60,000 bases of DNA, from positions 35,900,001-35,960,000 of the forward strand of contig OX485804.1 in assembly GCA_950295325.1 (NCBI GenBank). The letters run 5' to 3'. The position numbers and the translations under genes were made by a program. Origin of the DNA: Polytrichum commune (Eukaryota; Streptophyta; Polytrichopsida; Polytrichales; Polytrichaceae). Position 1 is the stretch's first letter, and each line of letters opens with the position of its first letter. The notes below the pieces were generated by a model. That model saw nothing but the letters and a program-made list of their open reading frames with translations, was not told the DNA's origin and ran no database searches. Positions 22,791 through 34,139 of this stretch are shown in pieces.

Positions 22791-23762
22791 TGTCGCGCAC
22801 CTCTTCATGAAGAGTGCCCGAAACACCATGGGCACAAGGGGGACCCCGGAGTGACACCCGGGACTTGCGGCGCAGTTGGTGAGAGGGCCCAAGTGATCCT
22901 AGTGTGGGTGAGGGCCCCGGGCGTTGGGAACGCCTCCCACCCACGGAGACTAGGAGGCACAAGGGTAAGGCCATGAGCTATGCGTAGCTCATGGCGTGGT
23001 GATTCTAGAATGCTCAAGATCACCCCAATCGGAGGTGTGAGCAAGGAGTTATGGCCATTTGAGTGGGGCGCTGTCCCGGGACAGCGCCCTGGTACAGCAG
23101 TGCCTGGGTGTGATTCCCGGGACTGCCAAGGTTCAAACAGGCATAACTTCCTCAATACTCTCTGAATGGGGCAAGTGAGGAGTCCATCGGCATCTACGTG
23201 AAGCGTAGATGAGGATGGAGTGGTCGCTTGTTAGCATCAAACATCATACAAGGACGTTATGATGGTCTGAAGCTGCAGGGGGGGCTTCTAGGCCCAACAA
23301 CTAAGGGAAAATGTCTACTTGGCCCCAACTCTTGGTAGAGAGACAAGAGGTCTCGTGACGGTGGGGTAGGGGCCCCGCGTAGAGTCCTAGAGGCTTATAT
23401 GGGTGAGGTGGTGTGGCCTCACCCACCCGAGGCCGAACGGCACGGCCTCCATGGGCGTTGGCCCAATGTGAGGCCATAGTTGCCTAGTATGCTTCAGGTT
23501 GTTGTAGTGTTGCTCCGGCAACGCGATGATCAACATGGGATTGGACTTCCATGGATGGAAGTCCACATCTAGGAATGGTTACGGATTAAGGGGTGAGTCC
23601 CGAAAGCAAAGTAGGAGGGTTGGTTCCCTCCTATGAACTATAAGGTCCGGGGTAGGAGGAGCTAACCATTAGCATGGCGGAATGCGAAGGGTTAGCGCTC
23701 GTAACCTTTGCTAGAATTGAAAATTGGCAAGATTGTTAACGGGGCTAGCAAGGGTTGCGACA
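22791..23762 (+). mobile_element. Solo LTR of the Ty3/gypsy family, opposite orientation
   Basis: The segment is the reverse complement of the family LTR: TGTCGCGCAC at 22791 and GGTTGCGACA ending at 23762, 972 bp. A perfect 5-bp duplication, CTTTG, flanks it (22786-22790 and 23763-23767). It is slightly diverged from the LTRs at 884 and 7044. No internal retrotransposon sequence remains. Confidence 0.95.
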
Positions 23763-23767
23763 CTTTG

Positions 23768-26415
23768 TCTTTGTGGGCAATTAGGAAAGACGATCCTATG
23801 CCTCTTTCAACCAATATGTCTTGAAAAAATTAACGTTGAAGATATATTAAAACAACTATGACATCCATTGACAATTGTTCCACTGTTGTAGTATGTTAGA
23901 GTTTGTGTCAAAGCTCCCTCGTGGAAATGTGCCTGATACAACTTCCTGCAAACCATGCACCCTCATCTACAACCTCTCATGTCGGACTCCATGTAGACTT
24001 TTCATCCACGAACTTTTCTTTGCGCCTTCACGCCTTCACCTCCTAATGTGACGTGAACTTGGACGGTCTCCACCTTTTCGACCAATGAGAGTTCTTACAT
24101 TGCAATGGTCATGGGCCTTCAGTCATGTGTGTGAAGTGGCCCTCATGCCCCCTTTACACCTGACATTAACTCATGGATTATTAGGCTAAAATGAGTCGAG
24201 ATTTAGAGATGTTTCCCACCACAACACCTTATTAGTGCTGAGCCGAGTTGGCAGTCAGTAATACCTCCAAAGCTGATGCTCTTAACTAACTAGACTCCAA
24301 GTAAAGCAAGAGAAGAAAAGCCAACATTTGTGATTGGTGAGGACACAAACTATGGCGCACTTAGCTAATGTGGCTCAAAGACCCACCATTACATAGACGC
24401 GGCGCCAAACAGACAACTATTGTTTGTTGTTGAGCAAAGCTTCCGAGTGCATGCTGAAACTGTGGTAATTGGCAAGACAATCTAGGCTATCAAAGCTGCC
24501 ATTGTCATAAGCTCTCATCTTGAGGTTTGTTAGTTCGTTTCCTTTGGGTCACAGACACAATCTGGAGGAGACTGAACACTGTTGTAGTGTCTCAGGCCAC
24601 CATGGCAATGAATGGGGAGAACTGTCCGCTAAGTTAGTTACAGATGTGCCAGTTGAGTTTGAGAAATAACCGGTTGAAGTTCAAGACTTCAGGAAAGCCA
24701 CTGATCACTTTAGAGAATGTACCTGTCATTAATAAAGGAGAACCGAGAGACGTCAACATCTAAACTATGTACCTAACAATCAGAACTATTGCCTTCCGTG
24801 GCCTCCTAAAGGTAGATGGATCCTCAGTGGCTCGTTTTCTCAATCAGACCCCTATATTTGATTGTGTATGTGTTTGGTGGGGATGAAGGAGCAAGCATCA
24901 TACAGACAGTGACATGTGAAAAAGAGATTGGACTACGTCTTTGTATTAATGACTACTCTACACACAATAGTGGACATAATCAGGGAGGACCCATGTATCT
25001 AGTTAGGAAATCAACAAACATGTACTCCCGATAACCATGACTAAATCAAGAGAGGTCCGATTTTCAATCCAACGTTTTGCATATGTTTCATCATAGAGTT
25101 GCTAATACAACACGAGTTTAGTTGTGTAGATCTAATCGGTAGGAGTTGGAGAACATGAAGAACGAACCAAATAACACGCACATACCTTAGGCAAGAGACG
25201 GTTCACAATCCTCCGGTCCACAATCCTCCGGAGCCTTCTTTTGTTGAAATTATTACCACACCATAAACTTCTACTTGTTTACCACACAGTTAACCTAGTA
25301 GTAATTGAGGATGATAGTCTCTTAGAATTCACAAGAGCTCCATTATTGGCAGGTAGGTATAAATGCAAGCTTCTAGAAAAGAGTGCATGATTTTCTTCTT
25401 TCACTGTTACACTAGAAGATCAACTACAAACACTCAGCCACTTGCATTCATAGGAACATGCAGAGGTAGATAGATTAGTATCAAGGTTGTGTATGTAAAC
25501 CATTGAACAGTTTGTGAGAATCGCCTCTTGTGTTCCCATTTCACCAACTCAGTAAAGGGCTACTGTAGTTTTTTAACATCTTCGCCAATTGGTCACGCAT
25601 TCATCCCTGTGCTCAATATCTCATATCCCGATCTATCCTCTAACCCTAATACCTCTTCCTCTAACACACCTGGTACTATCCATCTGCCTCTCAGATCTTT
25701 CAATAATACCACTGCCCAGGCAGGGTCGGCTCTCTCTCAAACAAAGAAAACCTGCACAAACATTGAAGATTACCACATCCTTAATCCATCGTCACGTGCA
25801 TAATAATCATATATCTTTAGAACCATATTGACGTCTAATCACTGACAAAGTTCAGCTCTCTCACCTGAGAATCTGCACTCATAGGCATTAAGTTACATAG
25901 AGGGGGCCAGGTTCGCCTTCTACATCACATCTGCTTGAACCTATCCTCACCATCCAAAGGCCGTGCCGGTGCCTTCTCAAAGCAGGTGATGTATCCATAT
26001 TGTCAACCACACAATCACACCCGCATAATAACCACCACATGCCCAGAATCCAACAGTGCAATTATGTGCTTCACCACACTGCCGACCCTCTGCATGCAGT
26101 GTGGCTCCATTTTTGTTAAGTTACCATCGCCCATGGCTGCAGTGTCTGGGGAGGATTTTGGGCATGAATCGCTCGAGATCCTAGGGTTTCCAAGTCCAGC
26201 CAGTTACATATTGACATCTTTAGGGTTTTCTTTCTCCAAAGTCCTCTGAAATGATCGGCAATTTTCCTGAAGTGTTGAAAACTCAACCAATTCATTGGTA
26301 ACGAGCGGTCAGTTCATTGCATGGCTGCTTGGCCGACTTTGATTAATACCAACTCCAGAATGAAATGTCATGTGTGATTGTCCATCTTCCCTTAAATCTG
26401 TTCTAAATTGATTAC
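23768..26415. other. Long intergenic stretch without recognisable genes
   Basis: I see no coding region I can support in this 2.6 kb. Open frames near 24816-25034, 25528-25831 and 25935-26249 have no motif and overlap in several frames. No terminal repeats were spotted. Confidence 0.4.
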
Positions 26416-26423
26416 CATAAGCC

Positions 26424-26930
26424 CCCGGGTACGCAACTCCCGTATTATATGGTCTTGATTATAATCACTCATAATGCGTTTTAGTCCAATATTGAGTGAT
26501 ACAATTTGTTTTAATGTAGGAAACCCTTGTAGCCCTTCTAACAAGGAATCCAAAAATGTAATTATATATAGGAAATGAATATATTTTGAAGCATATAATT
26601 GCATTGAAAACCTAATTATATGATTTTTTTTAATACAGGTACCATAGGTCAAACTACCCAACTTTTTGGACTTTTTAATAAAATTTTAACATTGTGAATG
26701 AATTATAATTTTAATGGGAGGCAACTATTCGTGGCTTATAATTTTAATGGGAGGCTTAATAAATATGCAACCCAACTTTTTTTTCATCTCATTTATTTAA
26801 TTTGGTCTTCACCCAACTTTTTGATCATTTTAATTTGATATAATTTTGATATAATTTTTACAAAAGTTGTCCTCTAAGCCGTTTTAAGTACGATGCCCCC
26901 TGCATATAATATGGGAGTTGCGTACCCGGG
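26424..26930. mobile_element. MITE family 1, copy 1 (CCCGGGTACGCAACTCCC ends)
   Basis: This 507-bp element starts CCCGGGTACGCAACTCCC and ends with its inverted repeat. A perfect 8-bp duplication, CATAAGCC, flanks it (26416-26423 and 26931-26938). It lies in the opposite orientation to copies 2 and 3. The interior is AT-rich and non-coding. The 8-bp duplication suggests hAT parentage. Confidence 0.93.
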
Positions 26931-27099
26931 CATAAGCCCCTCATGGGAGTATAACATGTGGAGGTAGACTCATGGCTATCAACTTTGGATCCTTAATTAT
27001 CAGCCCCCTCTCTCAACTCATTATGAACTCGAATCAGCCACCACTCTTTCAACGAACTGTTTGCCGTATCCCTGACCCCAAGCCCCCCATTCACAGCTT

Positions 27100-27680
27100 C
27101 ACGTACACTATGGCCAAAGGTCAAGAGGCTGCCAATTTCCAACCAATCATACTGCAAGAAACCAAGAATTCAGCCTCTCGACCCTTTACACTAGAGGTCA
27201 AAGTCCAAAGGTTGTTGCTCTCCAAAACGCCTACATGGCAGTACATTTTGACCAAGGCAACGGACTCTCGGAGGAAGTTTGGGTCGGACAGGAATGGAAA
27301 CCCAAACTATGGTCGAGAGGCCATCGATTTTTTTTCGTTAAAATATCAATAACTGGCAAGATCTTGGCCGTTAGATTAGAGGAATTGTTTTGGGCATGGA
27401 ATAAAATGGGATGCTCCTTCATCCGTTGGACTTTCGGCTTGGCCTCTGGAGGCTTCACACTATGGCCATCCAAGTCAAGAGGCCATGGGAGTTCATGGCC
27501 AAAGGTTTGGACTTTGAGCTTGGCTTGTGGAGGCTTCACACTATGCCCAGCTGAAGACTCCAATTCCTATATCTTATTGGTTGTTTTATTCAACCCATTT
27601 CTTTAGACTCTCAACAAAATTTGACCATTCAATCCCACGGCCTCTCAACTTGGACGACCATAGTGTGAAGCGGACCTTAA
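27100..27680. repeat. Dispersed repeat family 2 (copy of 34140-34775, inverted)
   Basis: The segment shares phrases such as GAGGCTTCACACTATGGCC, GGCCATGGGAGTTCATGGCC and CAAGATCTTGGCCGTTAGAT with the reverse complement of 34140-34775. Its ends carry inverted CACTATGG motifs (near 27112 and 27660), so it is probably a MITE-like element of about 0.6 kb. The open frames on both strands inside it are by-products. No duplication could be fixed. Confidence 0.6.
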
Positions 27681-27689
27681 AGTAGGTTA

Positions 27690-28195
27690 CCCAGGTACGC
27701 AACTCCCATATTATATGCAGGGGGCATCGTATTAAAAACGGCTTAGAGGACAACTTTTGTAAAAATTATATCAAATTATATCAAATTAAAATGATCAAAA
27801 AGTTGGGTGAAGACCAAATTAAATAAAATGAGATGATAAAAAAGTTGGGTTGCATATTTATTAAGCCTCCCATTAAAATTATAAGCCACAAATAGTTGCC
27901 TCCCATTAAAATTATAATTCATTTACAATGTTAAAATTTTATTAAAAAATCCAAAAAGTTGGGTAGTTTGACCTATGGTACATGTATTAAAAAAATCATA
28001 TAATTAGGTTTTTAATGCAATTATATACATCAAAATATATTCATTTCCTATATATAATTACATTTTTGGATTCCTGGTCAGAAGGGCTACAAGAGTTTCC
28101 TACATTAAAACAAATTGTATCACTCAATATTGGACTAAAACACATTATAAGTGATTATAATCAGGACCATATAATACGGGAGTTGCGTACCCGAG
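27690..28195. mobile_element. MITE family 1, copy 2
   Basis: This 506-bp copy has CCCAGGTACGCAACTCCC and its inverted counterpart at the ends. A perfect 8-bp duplication, GTAGGTTA, flanks it (27682-27689 and 28196-28203). The interior closely matches copy 1 reversed and copy 3 direct. Confidence 0.93.
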
Positions 28196-28268
28196 GTAGG
28201 TTAGAATTTTGTTAAAAGCATATGCATATGTCACCAATATTTACCTACTACCAAGAGCATGTACACTC

Positions 28269-29071
28269 CCCGGGTACGCAACTCCCATATTATACACAGG
28301 GGGCATCGTACTTAAAATGGCTTAGAGGACGGCTTTTGTAAAAATTATATCAAATTAAAATGATCAAAAAGTTGGATGAAGACCAAATTAAATAAATGAG
28401 ATGAAAAAAAAAGTTGGGTTGCATATTTATTAAACCTCCCATTAAAATTATAATCTCGGGGGGGGTAGTCATTGGTTGGAGTAGCAATATACGTGCGAAC
28501 AAATGATAGGGTAATTTAAAAACATGGGGGCTAAAAATTATAAATGGACTTAAGAGTAATATAGGGTATCAAAAATGGCACTGGACATCTTTAAAGTACT
28601 ATAGGGTATGGAATAATAGGTAATTTGGAATTATAAGTAATGCAAGCCATTTTTCTATTAACCCAAAGTAGAAATTTACATAATGATAGCATGTGAAAAA
28701 AAAAATTGAAAGTAATACCCCCCTTTAAAATAGTGGTTGTTCACACCTATATCCTTAACTTTTTAACACACTGCCCCCCCCCCGAGATTATAATTCATTC
28801 ACAATGTTAAAATTTTATTAAAAAGTCCAAAAAGTTGGGTAGTTTGACCTATGGTACATGTATTAAAAAAATCATATAATTAGGTTTTTAATGCAATTAT
28901 ATGCTTCAAAATATATTCATTTCCTATATATAATTACATTTTTGGATTCCTTGTTAGAAGGGCTACAAGGGTTTCCTACATTAAAAAAAATTGTATCACT
29001 CAAAATTGGACTAAAATGCATTATAAGTGATTATAATCAGGACCATATAATACGGGAGTTGCGTACCCAGG
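28269..29071. mobile_element. MITE family 1, copy 3, carrying a nested MITE
   Basis: The ends CCCGGGTACGCAACTCCC and GGGAGTTGCGTACCCAGG match the other two copies. Without the 332-bp nested insertion and its duplicated target it is about the same length as they are. No clean duplication is visible at its ends, so one flank has changed. It is in the same orientation as copy 2, about 70 bp away. Confidence 0.88.
28455..28786. mobile_element. Nested MITE with CTCGGGGGGG ends
   Basis: This 332-bp element begins CTCGGGGGGGG and ends CCCCCCCCCGAG. It is flanked by a perfect 8-bp duplication, ATTATAAT (28447-28454 and 28787-28794), that lies within MITE family 1 sequence. Removing it restores the sequence seen in copies 1 and 2. 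It has no coding and is younger than copy 3. Confidence 0.92.
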
Positions 29072-29649
29072 CATGGGCCCTTGCCTCTTTTCCTACCAGA
29101 CCACCTCTCTTGCCTCTCTCACCGCAAAACCCATTGGACCATGTCAACGTATTAATTAGGCCTTAAAATATGTCTTTTGGGGACCTCGACCTTCATGGTC
29201 ACTCTACCATTTTTTCCTTGGTGTAAACCGAAGTGATCCTGGGACAAGTTCAACAACCAATCAGTGCTCTTACACCCCCATGGGACGACTTCATGGTCCA
29301 TAGTGTAAATCAGCCCTAAGTATCATATTGAGTGTAGTTATTTTGGAGTCCAAGTGAACATCCGTCAAAGCCTTGAAGAAGTACAGTGCAATGTGCCACT
29401 CATAAATTTGGCCAAGGAGGCCATGATGAAGGACGGAGCCTGTGGTGCAACAGCGCCATGCAGATTTCGGCAAATGCTTCGATGCTCTCATCGCACTTCG
29501 TTTTGAACAGCATTCACAACAGGAGTGAGTTTCACTTGGTTTGATAAACTTACAGTAAGTGCATCCCCTTGTGTGATTTCCTGGGAACCCTAATTTATCC
29601 GAACTGTGGTGGTGACGCAATGGTGACCTCCACACTGACTTCAGAATTC
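29072..29649. other. Repeat-derived, no intact gene
   Basis: The right part (from about 29330) probably belongs to the Ty3/gypsy pol that becomes recognisable after 29740, but frames are broken and I cannot assign domains. A CATAGTGTAAATCAGCCC motif near 29298 resembles the ends of dispersed repeat family 2. Confidence 0.35.
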
Positions 29650-30192
29650 CATGATACTCGGGAAGAGTCCCAGCGACCACAACTGTCTTTTGCGGACACA
29701 GTATAATTGCAAGGACACAGTCATTCTGTTAACCTGGGCAACCGACCTTGGAGTTCACCCTGGATGTGTGGAAAGACAATGGGCTTCTATATCGACTACA
29801 ACGTGGGAAGTTTCCGCCAAATATCACATCTCAGGAACGAGATCGTATAGCTCATGGAATGGCTTGATTTGTTGGAAGGATGACCTCATCTTTCGAAGTT
29901 GGTTAGATGGAACACGAAGAGTAGTTCTCAGGCCTACCCGATGTTTTGAATTGATTCAACAAGTTCATGAAGACTTGGGTCATTTTGGAGTATGGTGCAC
30001 GCATGCGATGTTACGTGGTCGATATAATTGGTGGATAGGCATGCATCAAGAGATGACAACCTATGTGGGGAGATGCGAGGTTTGTGATCGGGTTAGATCG
30101 AGCTTCAACACTCTATCTTCACAATTGTGGCCATCACCCATTATGGGATTGCGCTATAGGTGGAGTCTTGATTTTGCAAGACCATTGATGAC
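29650..30192 (+). pseudogene. Ty3/gypsy pol, integrase N-terminal part, cut by the giant hAT
   Basis: The frame carries the integrase zinc-binding module: HEDLGHFGVW followed by YVGRCEVCDRV (H-x-H and C-x2-C ligands). The core then begins with RWSLDFARPLM, containing the first catalytic Asp. The frame stops being integrase exactly at the hAT terminal repeat (30193) and resumes after 45217. Upstream the frame shifts near 29800-29900. This element is on the plus strand and belongs to a different family from the one at 884-8016. Confidence 0.82.
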
Positions 30193-30250
30193 CAGGGTTG
30201 TCTATCGCGCCGTCATGTCAGGTCGTGTCGTGACGGACCCCTCCGTCACG
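30193..30250. repeat. Left terminal and subterminal inverted repeats of the giant hAT
   Basis: The terminal repeat CAGGGTTGTCTA is followed by a hairpin with 13-bp arms, GTGTCGTGACGGA and TCCGTCACGACAC, at about 30216-30246. The same TGTCGTGACGG motif recurs at the right end. Such subterminal repeats commonly bind the transposase in hAT elements; that role is inferred here. Confidence 0.85.
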
Positions 30251-30434
30251 ACACAATAGGGTCCACGTAGGGTCAACATAGGGGGAATGGACTAGGGTGG
30301 GTAAAATACTTACCTTCTTGCCAAGGTGGCGTCCTATGTGGCAGAAAACGCCGACGTGGATGTGCATATTTCCCTTGCCAAGTAAACCATTTTGCCATTG
30401 TGTTTAGGGTTCTGTTAAAATCAAAGTAGAAAAA

Positions 30435-31240
30435 TATGACTAAGGAGGGTGTGGGGCGGCCGGGGGCGGACGGTGGGGCGGACGGGAGAGGGGGGTGGTG
30501 CGGACGGCGGAGGGGGGTGGTGCGGACGGCGGAGGGGGGTGGTGCGGACGGCGGAGGGGGGTGGTGTGGACGGCGGAGGGGGGTGGAGCGGACGGACGGG
30601 GGGTGGTGCGGACGGGGGAGGGGGGTGGGGCGGACGGAGGGGGGTGGAGCGCACGGGGGAGGGGGGTGGAGCGCACGGGGGAGGGGGGTGGAGTGGACGG
30701 GGGAGGGGGTGGAGCGGACGGGGGTGGGGGTTGAGCGGACGGGGGTGGGGCGGAAGGGGGTTGGGAACGGGGGGGAGAACGCTGGAGTGGACGGGGGAAC
30801 GCAGGGGCGGACGGGGGGAACGCGGAGGGCTCCGTCCGCCCCACGTTCCGCCGCCGTGCGTTCACGTTCCCACCCGTTTCCTAACATCCGCACCCGTTCC
30901 CTACCGCGTTCCCCCCAGTCCGCACCCGTTCCCTCCCGTCCGCGCCCGTTCCCCCCCAGTCCGCACCCGTTCCCTTCCCGTCCGCCCCGCGTTCCCTTCC
31001 CGTCCGCCCCGCGTTCCCTTCCCGTCCACCCCGCGTTCCCTTCCCGTCCGCCCCGCGTTCCCTTCCCGTCCGCCCACGTTCCCTCCCGTCCGCCCCACGT
31101 TCCCTCCCGTCCGCCCCATGTTCCCGTACGTTCCCTCCCGTCCGCGCTCCGTTCCCTTCCGTCCGCCCGAGTTCCCCTACGTCCGCCCCCTCGTTCCCTC
31201 CGTCCGCCCCCGCGTTCCCACGTTCCCCATACGTCCTTTT
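30435..31240. repeat. GC-rich array 1, G-rich half then C-rich half, upstream of the kinase gene
   Basis: From about 30435 to 30830 the plus strand repeats a unit of roughly 21 bp such as GTGCGGACGGCGGAGGGGG. From about 30830 to 31240 it repeats the complementary type, such as CGTTCCCTTCCCGTCCGCCC. The two halves could fold on each other as a long imperfect hairpin. Long frames on both strands through it are low-complexity artefacts. It ends about 55 bp before the kinase TATA box. Confidence 0.9.
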
Positions 31241-31295
31241 CGTGCCCCATGTCAAATCCGACCGGGATCCCATAATGATTGTGCTCCCCTTTGCC

Positions 31296-31303
31296 TATAT
31301 AAA
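31296..31303 (+). promoter_or_regulatory. TATA box of the kinase gene
   Basis: TATATAAA lies just downstream of GC-rich array 1 and 226 bp before the ATG at 31529. Position and sequence fit a core promoter. Confidence 0.7.
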
Positions 31304-31528
31304 GCCGTGGGGTTTTAGTTCCCCTCACTTTCCTCTCCTCCCACCACAAAGGGACCCGAGACCTTGTTGCCGTCCCAAGGACAGTGGCACCGCGCGGGTC
31401 TCAGGGGGTTTGGGAGGGCAGGGCAAATTGTGGGGGAACCCTCGCAAAAAATTTTCCAGATTCACGCACTCATTTCTACATTCACTCACTCCTTTTTACA
31501 TTCACTCACTCACGCGGTTTTTTTCACG

Positions 31529-33445
31529 ATGGAGGGGGAGGACATTGCTCCTTACCAAGACGAGGATACGAGGCTGCACCGTGCTTGGCTCCAAAGCACT
31601 GCACTTGCGCATACTGGAGAGGGTACGGGAAGCGAGGCCGGAAGTGGAAGCACTGCAGCACGTCCCCCACGTCCAGATCCTTTTCGGTTTGACGAAGAGT
31701 TCTTGGCAGTTGGCCATTCAGGAGGCAACCAAACACGTGGAAGCCGTGGAACACGTGGGAGTCGGGGAAACAGTGGACATAGAGGGAGAACAGGAAGGGG
31801 ACCAAGCTCAGGCAGTTCCACCGATATAAATGCAGCCACTCATGGAGAGTCCGTGCCACCACGATCTCCGACACGGCGGACATCAAGACCGGAGAGCCCT
31901 GCACGTGATGTACCTCAGGGTTCGGAGCATGGTGAAAGACGGGGACAAAAACGCCCAGCAATTTCGGAAGGGACGGAGGAGGGGTCCGGGGTTTCAGGTT
32001 CGCAATCGAGGAAAAGGAAAAATAGAGGCAAACGCGACCCGCGGATCGATGAGGCTCGAAACCATTGTAGGGTCGTGCTGTTGGAGTGGTTTAGAAATAA
32101 CAGCATGGTTTATTTGGAAAAAAAATGCCTCAATGATGGTACAAAGGGGTTGGATTTGGTGAGGAACGATTTGATTCTTATTCTCACGGAAGCCACGGCT
32201 GGAGCGGAGTTTGAAGATGCTAGGGGCATGAGCGATTGGGGCACCTGGATTGAACAACAAGCCGTGGAAGCAATCTACAATCCAACAATGGCATATGATG
32301 CTGTGCATCCTAGCGAGGGAAGTAGTAGTGGCAGGAAGTCCGAGCTGTACATGAAGCTAGAGAATTGGAAAAGAGGCGTAATAGCAGCAAAAGGAACATC
32401 CGCCCGCAACCTTCCCATTTTTATTGACAGGCAGATGGCAGACAACATTGCCACTCAGGGCCGGCAGGGTGTCATATGGTTGCCTAGGAATGCGGAGATC
32501 AAAGCCTTGGATAAGGAAATCTTCCAAGGGACCTTCGGAGTGGTGCGGAAAGTCGCAATTCATGGAGCATCATTCATCCCTAGCTGGATAGAGTGGGCTG
32601 GGAAGACCATGAAGGCCACGAATAGTTTGGAGAATCGAAAGGAACGTTCAGTTGAAGCATTGGCGTGTCCAGTAGATCATCCTGGGGTAATCAAGCTACA
32701 ATACCTCAATATGAAAACATACGAATCCTATTCGATGTGGTGGAATGGAGGCTCCTTGAAAAATATGAGGATCTATGACTTCAGCGTTCCGGAAACCCAC
32801 GAGCGCACAATCCTTCACATGCATGGGCCAGACTTTGAAGCACGGAAACGGTTGGTTGTATATCGAAGGCATCGAGCTTATTTGGCATGGGCTCTAATGT
32901 GCATTGTGGATGTAGTGCACAAGCATGACGTGTTGCACAATGACCTTAATCCCAACAATGTCATGCTGCATTTCCCACAAGACCGTGAGAACACGGTTTA
33001 CATTGGTGTGTGTGATTGGGGCATGGCATCCTGGGGAGGTGAAGACGCACCCTCCAACTATGGAAAAGATTCAGTGGATGAGATGAACAAGCACAAAGCA
33101 AAATACAACTGTGCTGGTCCAGAATTATTCCATGTACGAGGGCAGCGTGGAACATCCACCTCTCCGGTGAGGATGGCTCGGAAACATAGGCACACGTTTC
33201 TATCGGAGTCCTTCTCAGTGGGTGCTTTGGCAAAGAAGATTTATGCCAGGGATGCGACTTCCCCCTTGTTTCAGCTAAACAGTGATCCAAATGGCTTGAA
33301 TATGCGGTTTGAGTTAGCATTGGATTCATTGACGAAGACCAATCCAGCGGAAATGTCAACCATCACACACGTAGTGAACATTTTGAAGTCCCCTCCATAC
33401 AACATGGTTAACCCGACAATGTGCTTCCGTGACACTGCAAAATAG
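31529..33445 (+). CDS. Protein kinase-like cargo gene of the giant hAT
   Basis: The single-exon frame encodes 638 residues from the ATG at 31529, the first in frame after the TATA box. Residues 1-200 are Ser/Arg/Gly-rich and disordered. The kinase domain follows: glycine loop QGTFGVVRKV (about 333-342), a candidate ATP-binding Lys at about 359, catalytic loop HNDLNPNN (Asp about 472, Asn about 477), metal-binding DWG in place of DFG (about 496-498) and GPE in place of APE (about 530-532). All key residues for phosphotransfer are present, so I predict an active kinase. Substrate is unknown and specificity unclear. The frame has no stops or shifts, which suggests recent selection or recent insertion. 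AATAAA lies near 33507. It resembles divergent, mobile-element-associated eukaryotic kinases more than plant receptor kinases; that is an impression. Confidence 0.85.
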   Translation: MEGEDIAPYQDEDTRLHRAWLQSTALAHTGEGTGSEAGSGSTAARPPRPDPFRFDEEFLAVGHSGGNQTRGSRGTRGSRGNSGHRGRTGRGPSSGSSTDINAATHGESVPPRSPTRRTSRPESPARDVPQGSEHGERRGQKRPAISEGTEEGSGVSGSQSRKRKNRGKRDPRIDEARNHCRVVLLEWFRNNSMVYLEKKCLNDGTKGLDLVRNDLILILTEATAGAEFEDARGMSDWGTWIEQQAVEAIYNPTMAYDAVHPSEGSSSGRKSELYMKLENWKRGVIAAKGTSARNLPIFIDRQMADNIATQGRQGVIWLPRNAEIKALDKEIFQGTFGVVRKVAIHGASFIPSWIEWAGKTMKATNSLENRKERSVEALACPVDHPGVIKLQYLNMKTYESYSMWWNGGSLKNMRIYDFSVPETHERTILHMHGPDFEARKRLVVYRRHRAYLAWALMCIVDVVHKHDVLHNDLNPNNVMLHFPQDRENTVYIGVCDWGMASWGGEDAPSNYGKDSVDEMNKHKAKYNCAGPELFHVRGQRGTSTSPVRMARKHRHTFLSESFSVGALAKKIYARDATSPLFQLNSDPNGLNMRFELALDSLTKTNPAEMSTITHVVNILKSPPYNMVNPTMCFRDTAK

Positions 33446-34139
33446 ATTTTTTTTGTTTTTTTTGCAACAATTTTGAATCATACCAATTTTGTAACCGTTG
33501 GAGATGTAAATAAAGCCATCATTTTTTCATACAAAACTTGTATATTGTATGAGGTTTATGGATCTTAGTGCAATGTTCATACTACTCCATGAGGCCTTTG
33601 CTCCATAATCGAGAAGAAGTCTATGGGAGGCTAACCAAGGTTCTCGCCTCTCGTGAGGCCACATCCTTCTTTCGCATCGTTGTTATCACATCCATGTGCT
33701 AAGTTCAAGTTAACTATAGTTGTTTGTGATATGTCTTGAAAAAATGCAGTTACCTATATTTATTCTAATTTTGGTATGCCACAAAATGTAGTCAACTATA
33801 GTTATATCTAGTTAACTAAAGTTGAGCACAATATTGCAATAGTTATATCGGTTGTACACGTGATCCAAAACATCTCTAAATGTTATCTTTCTTCTACTCC
33901 CCACATATTGCACACTATAAATGTTAAACGTGTTAACAGTTAACAAAATGGTACTCCCTTCTTTGTAAATCTGACTCTATAAACGTTAACGGATGAAATA
34001 CAACCATAATATGGATGATAAAAACTACACATCCAGTTACATTGATTCATATTCACTCGTGATTTGTAAACTTGATATTGAATAAAATTTTGATTGGGTG
34101 TGCAATTTTATGAATGGTATTCTCTCACAAGGAATCTTC
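33446..34139. other. AT-rich spacer inside the giant hAT
   Basis: I see no gene. It contains the kinase gene's 3' region (AATAAA near 33507). Confidence 0.4.

Noticed and set aside
25528-26249. Three plus-strand frames of 80-104 codons
   Set aside because: No motif, no splice context, overlapping frames; composition alone explains them.
27231-27606. Overlapping frames of 110-123 codons on both strands
   Set aside because: They fall within a dispersed repeat and its inverted copy at 34140-34775; similarity is at DNA level.
30273-31349. Frames up to 358 codons on both strands across GC-rich array 1
   Set aside because: They are Gly/Arg/Pro-rich in every frame because the DNA is a tandem repeat without stops; no real gene signals.
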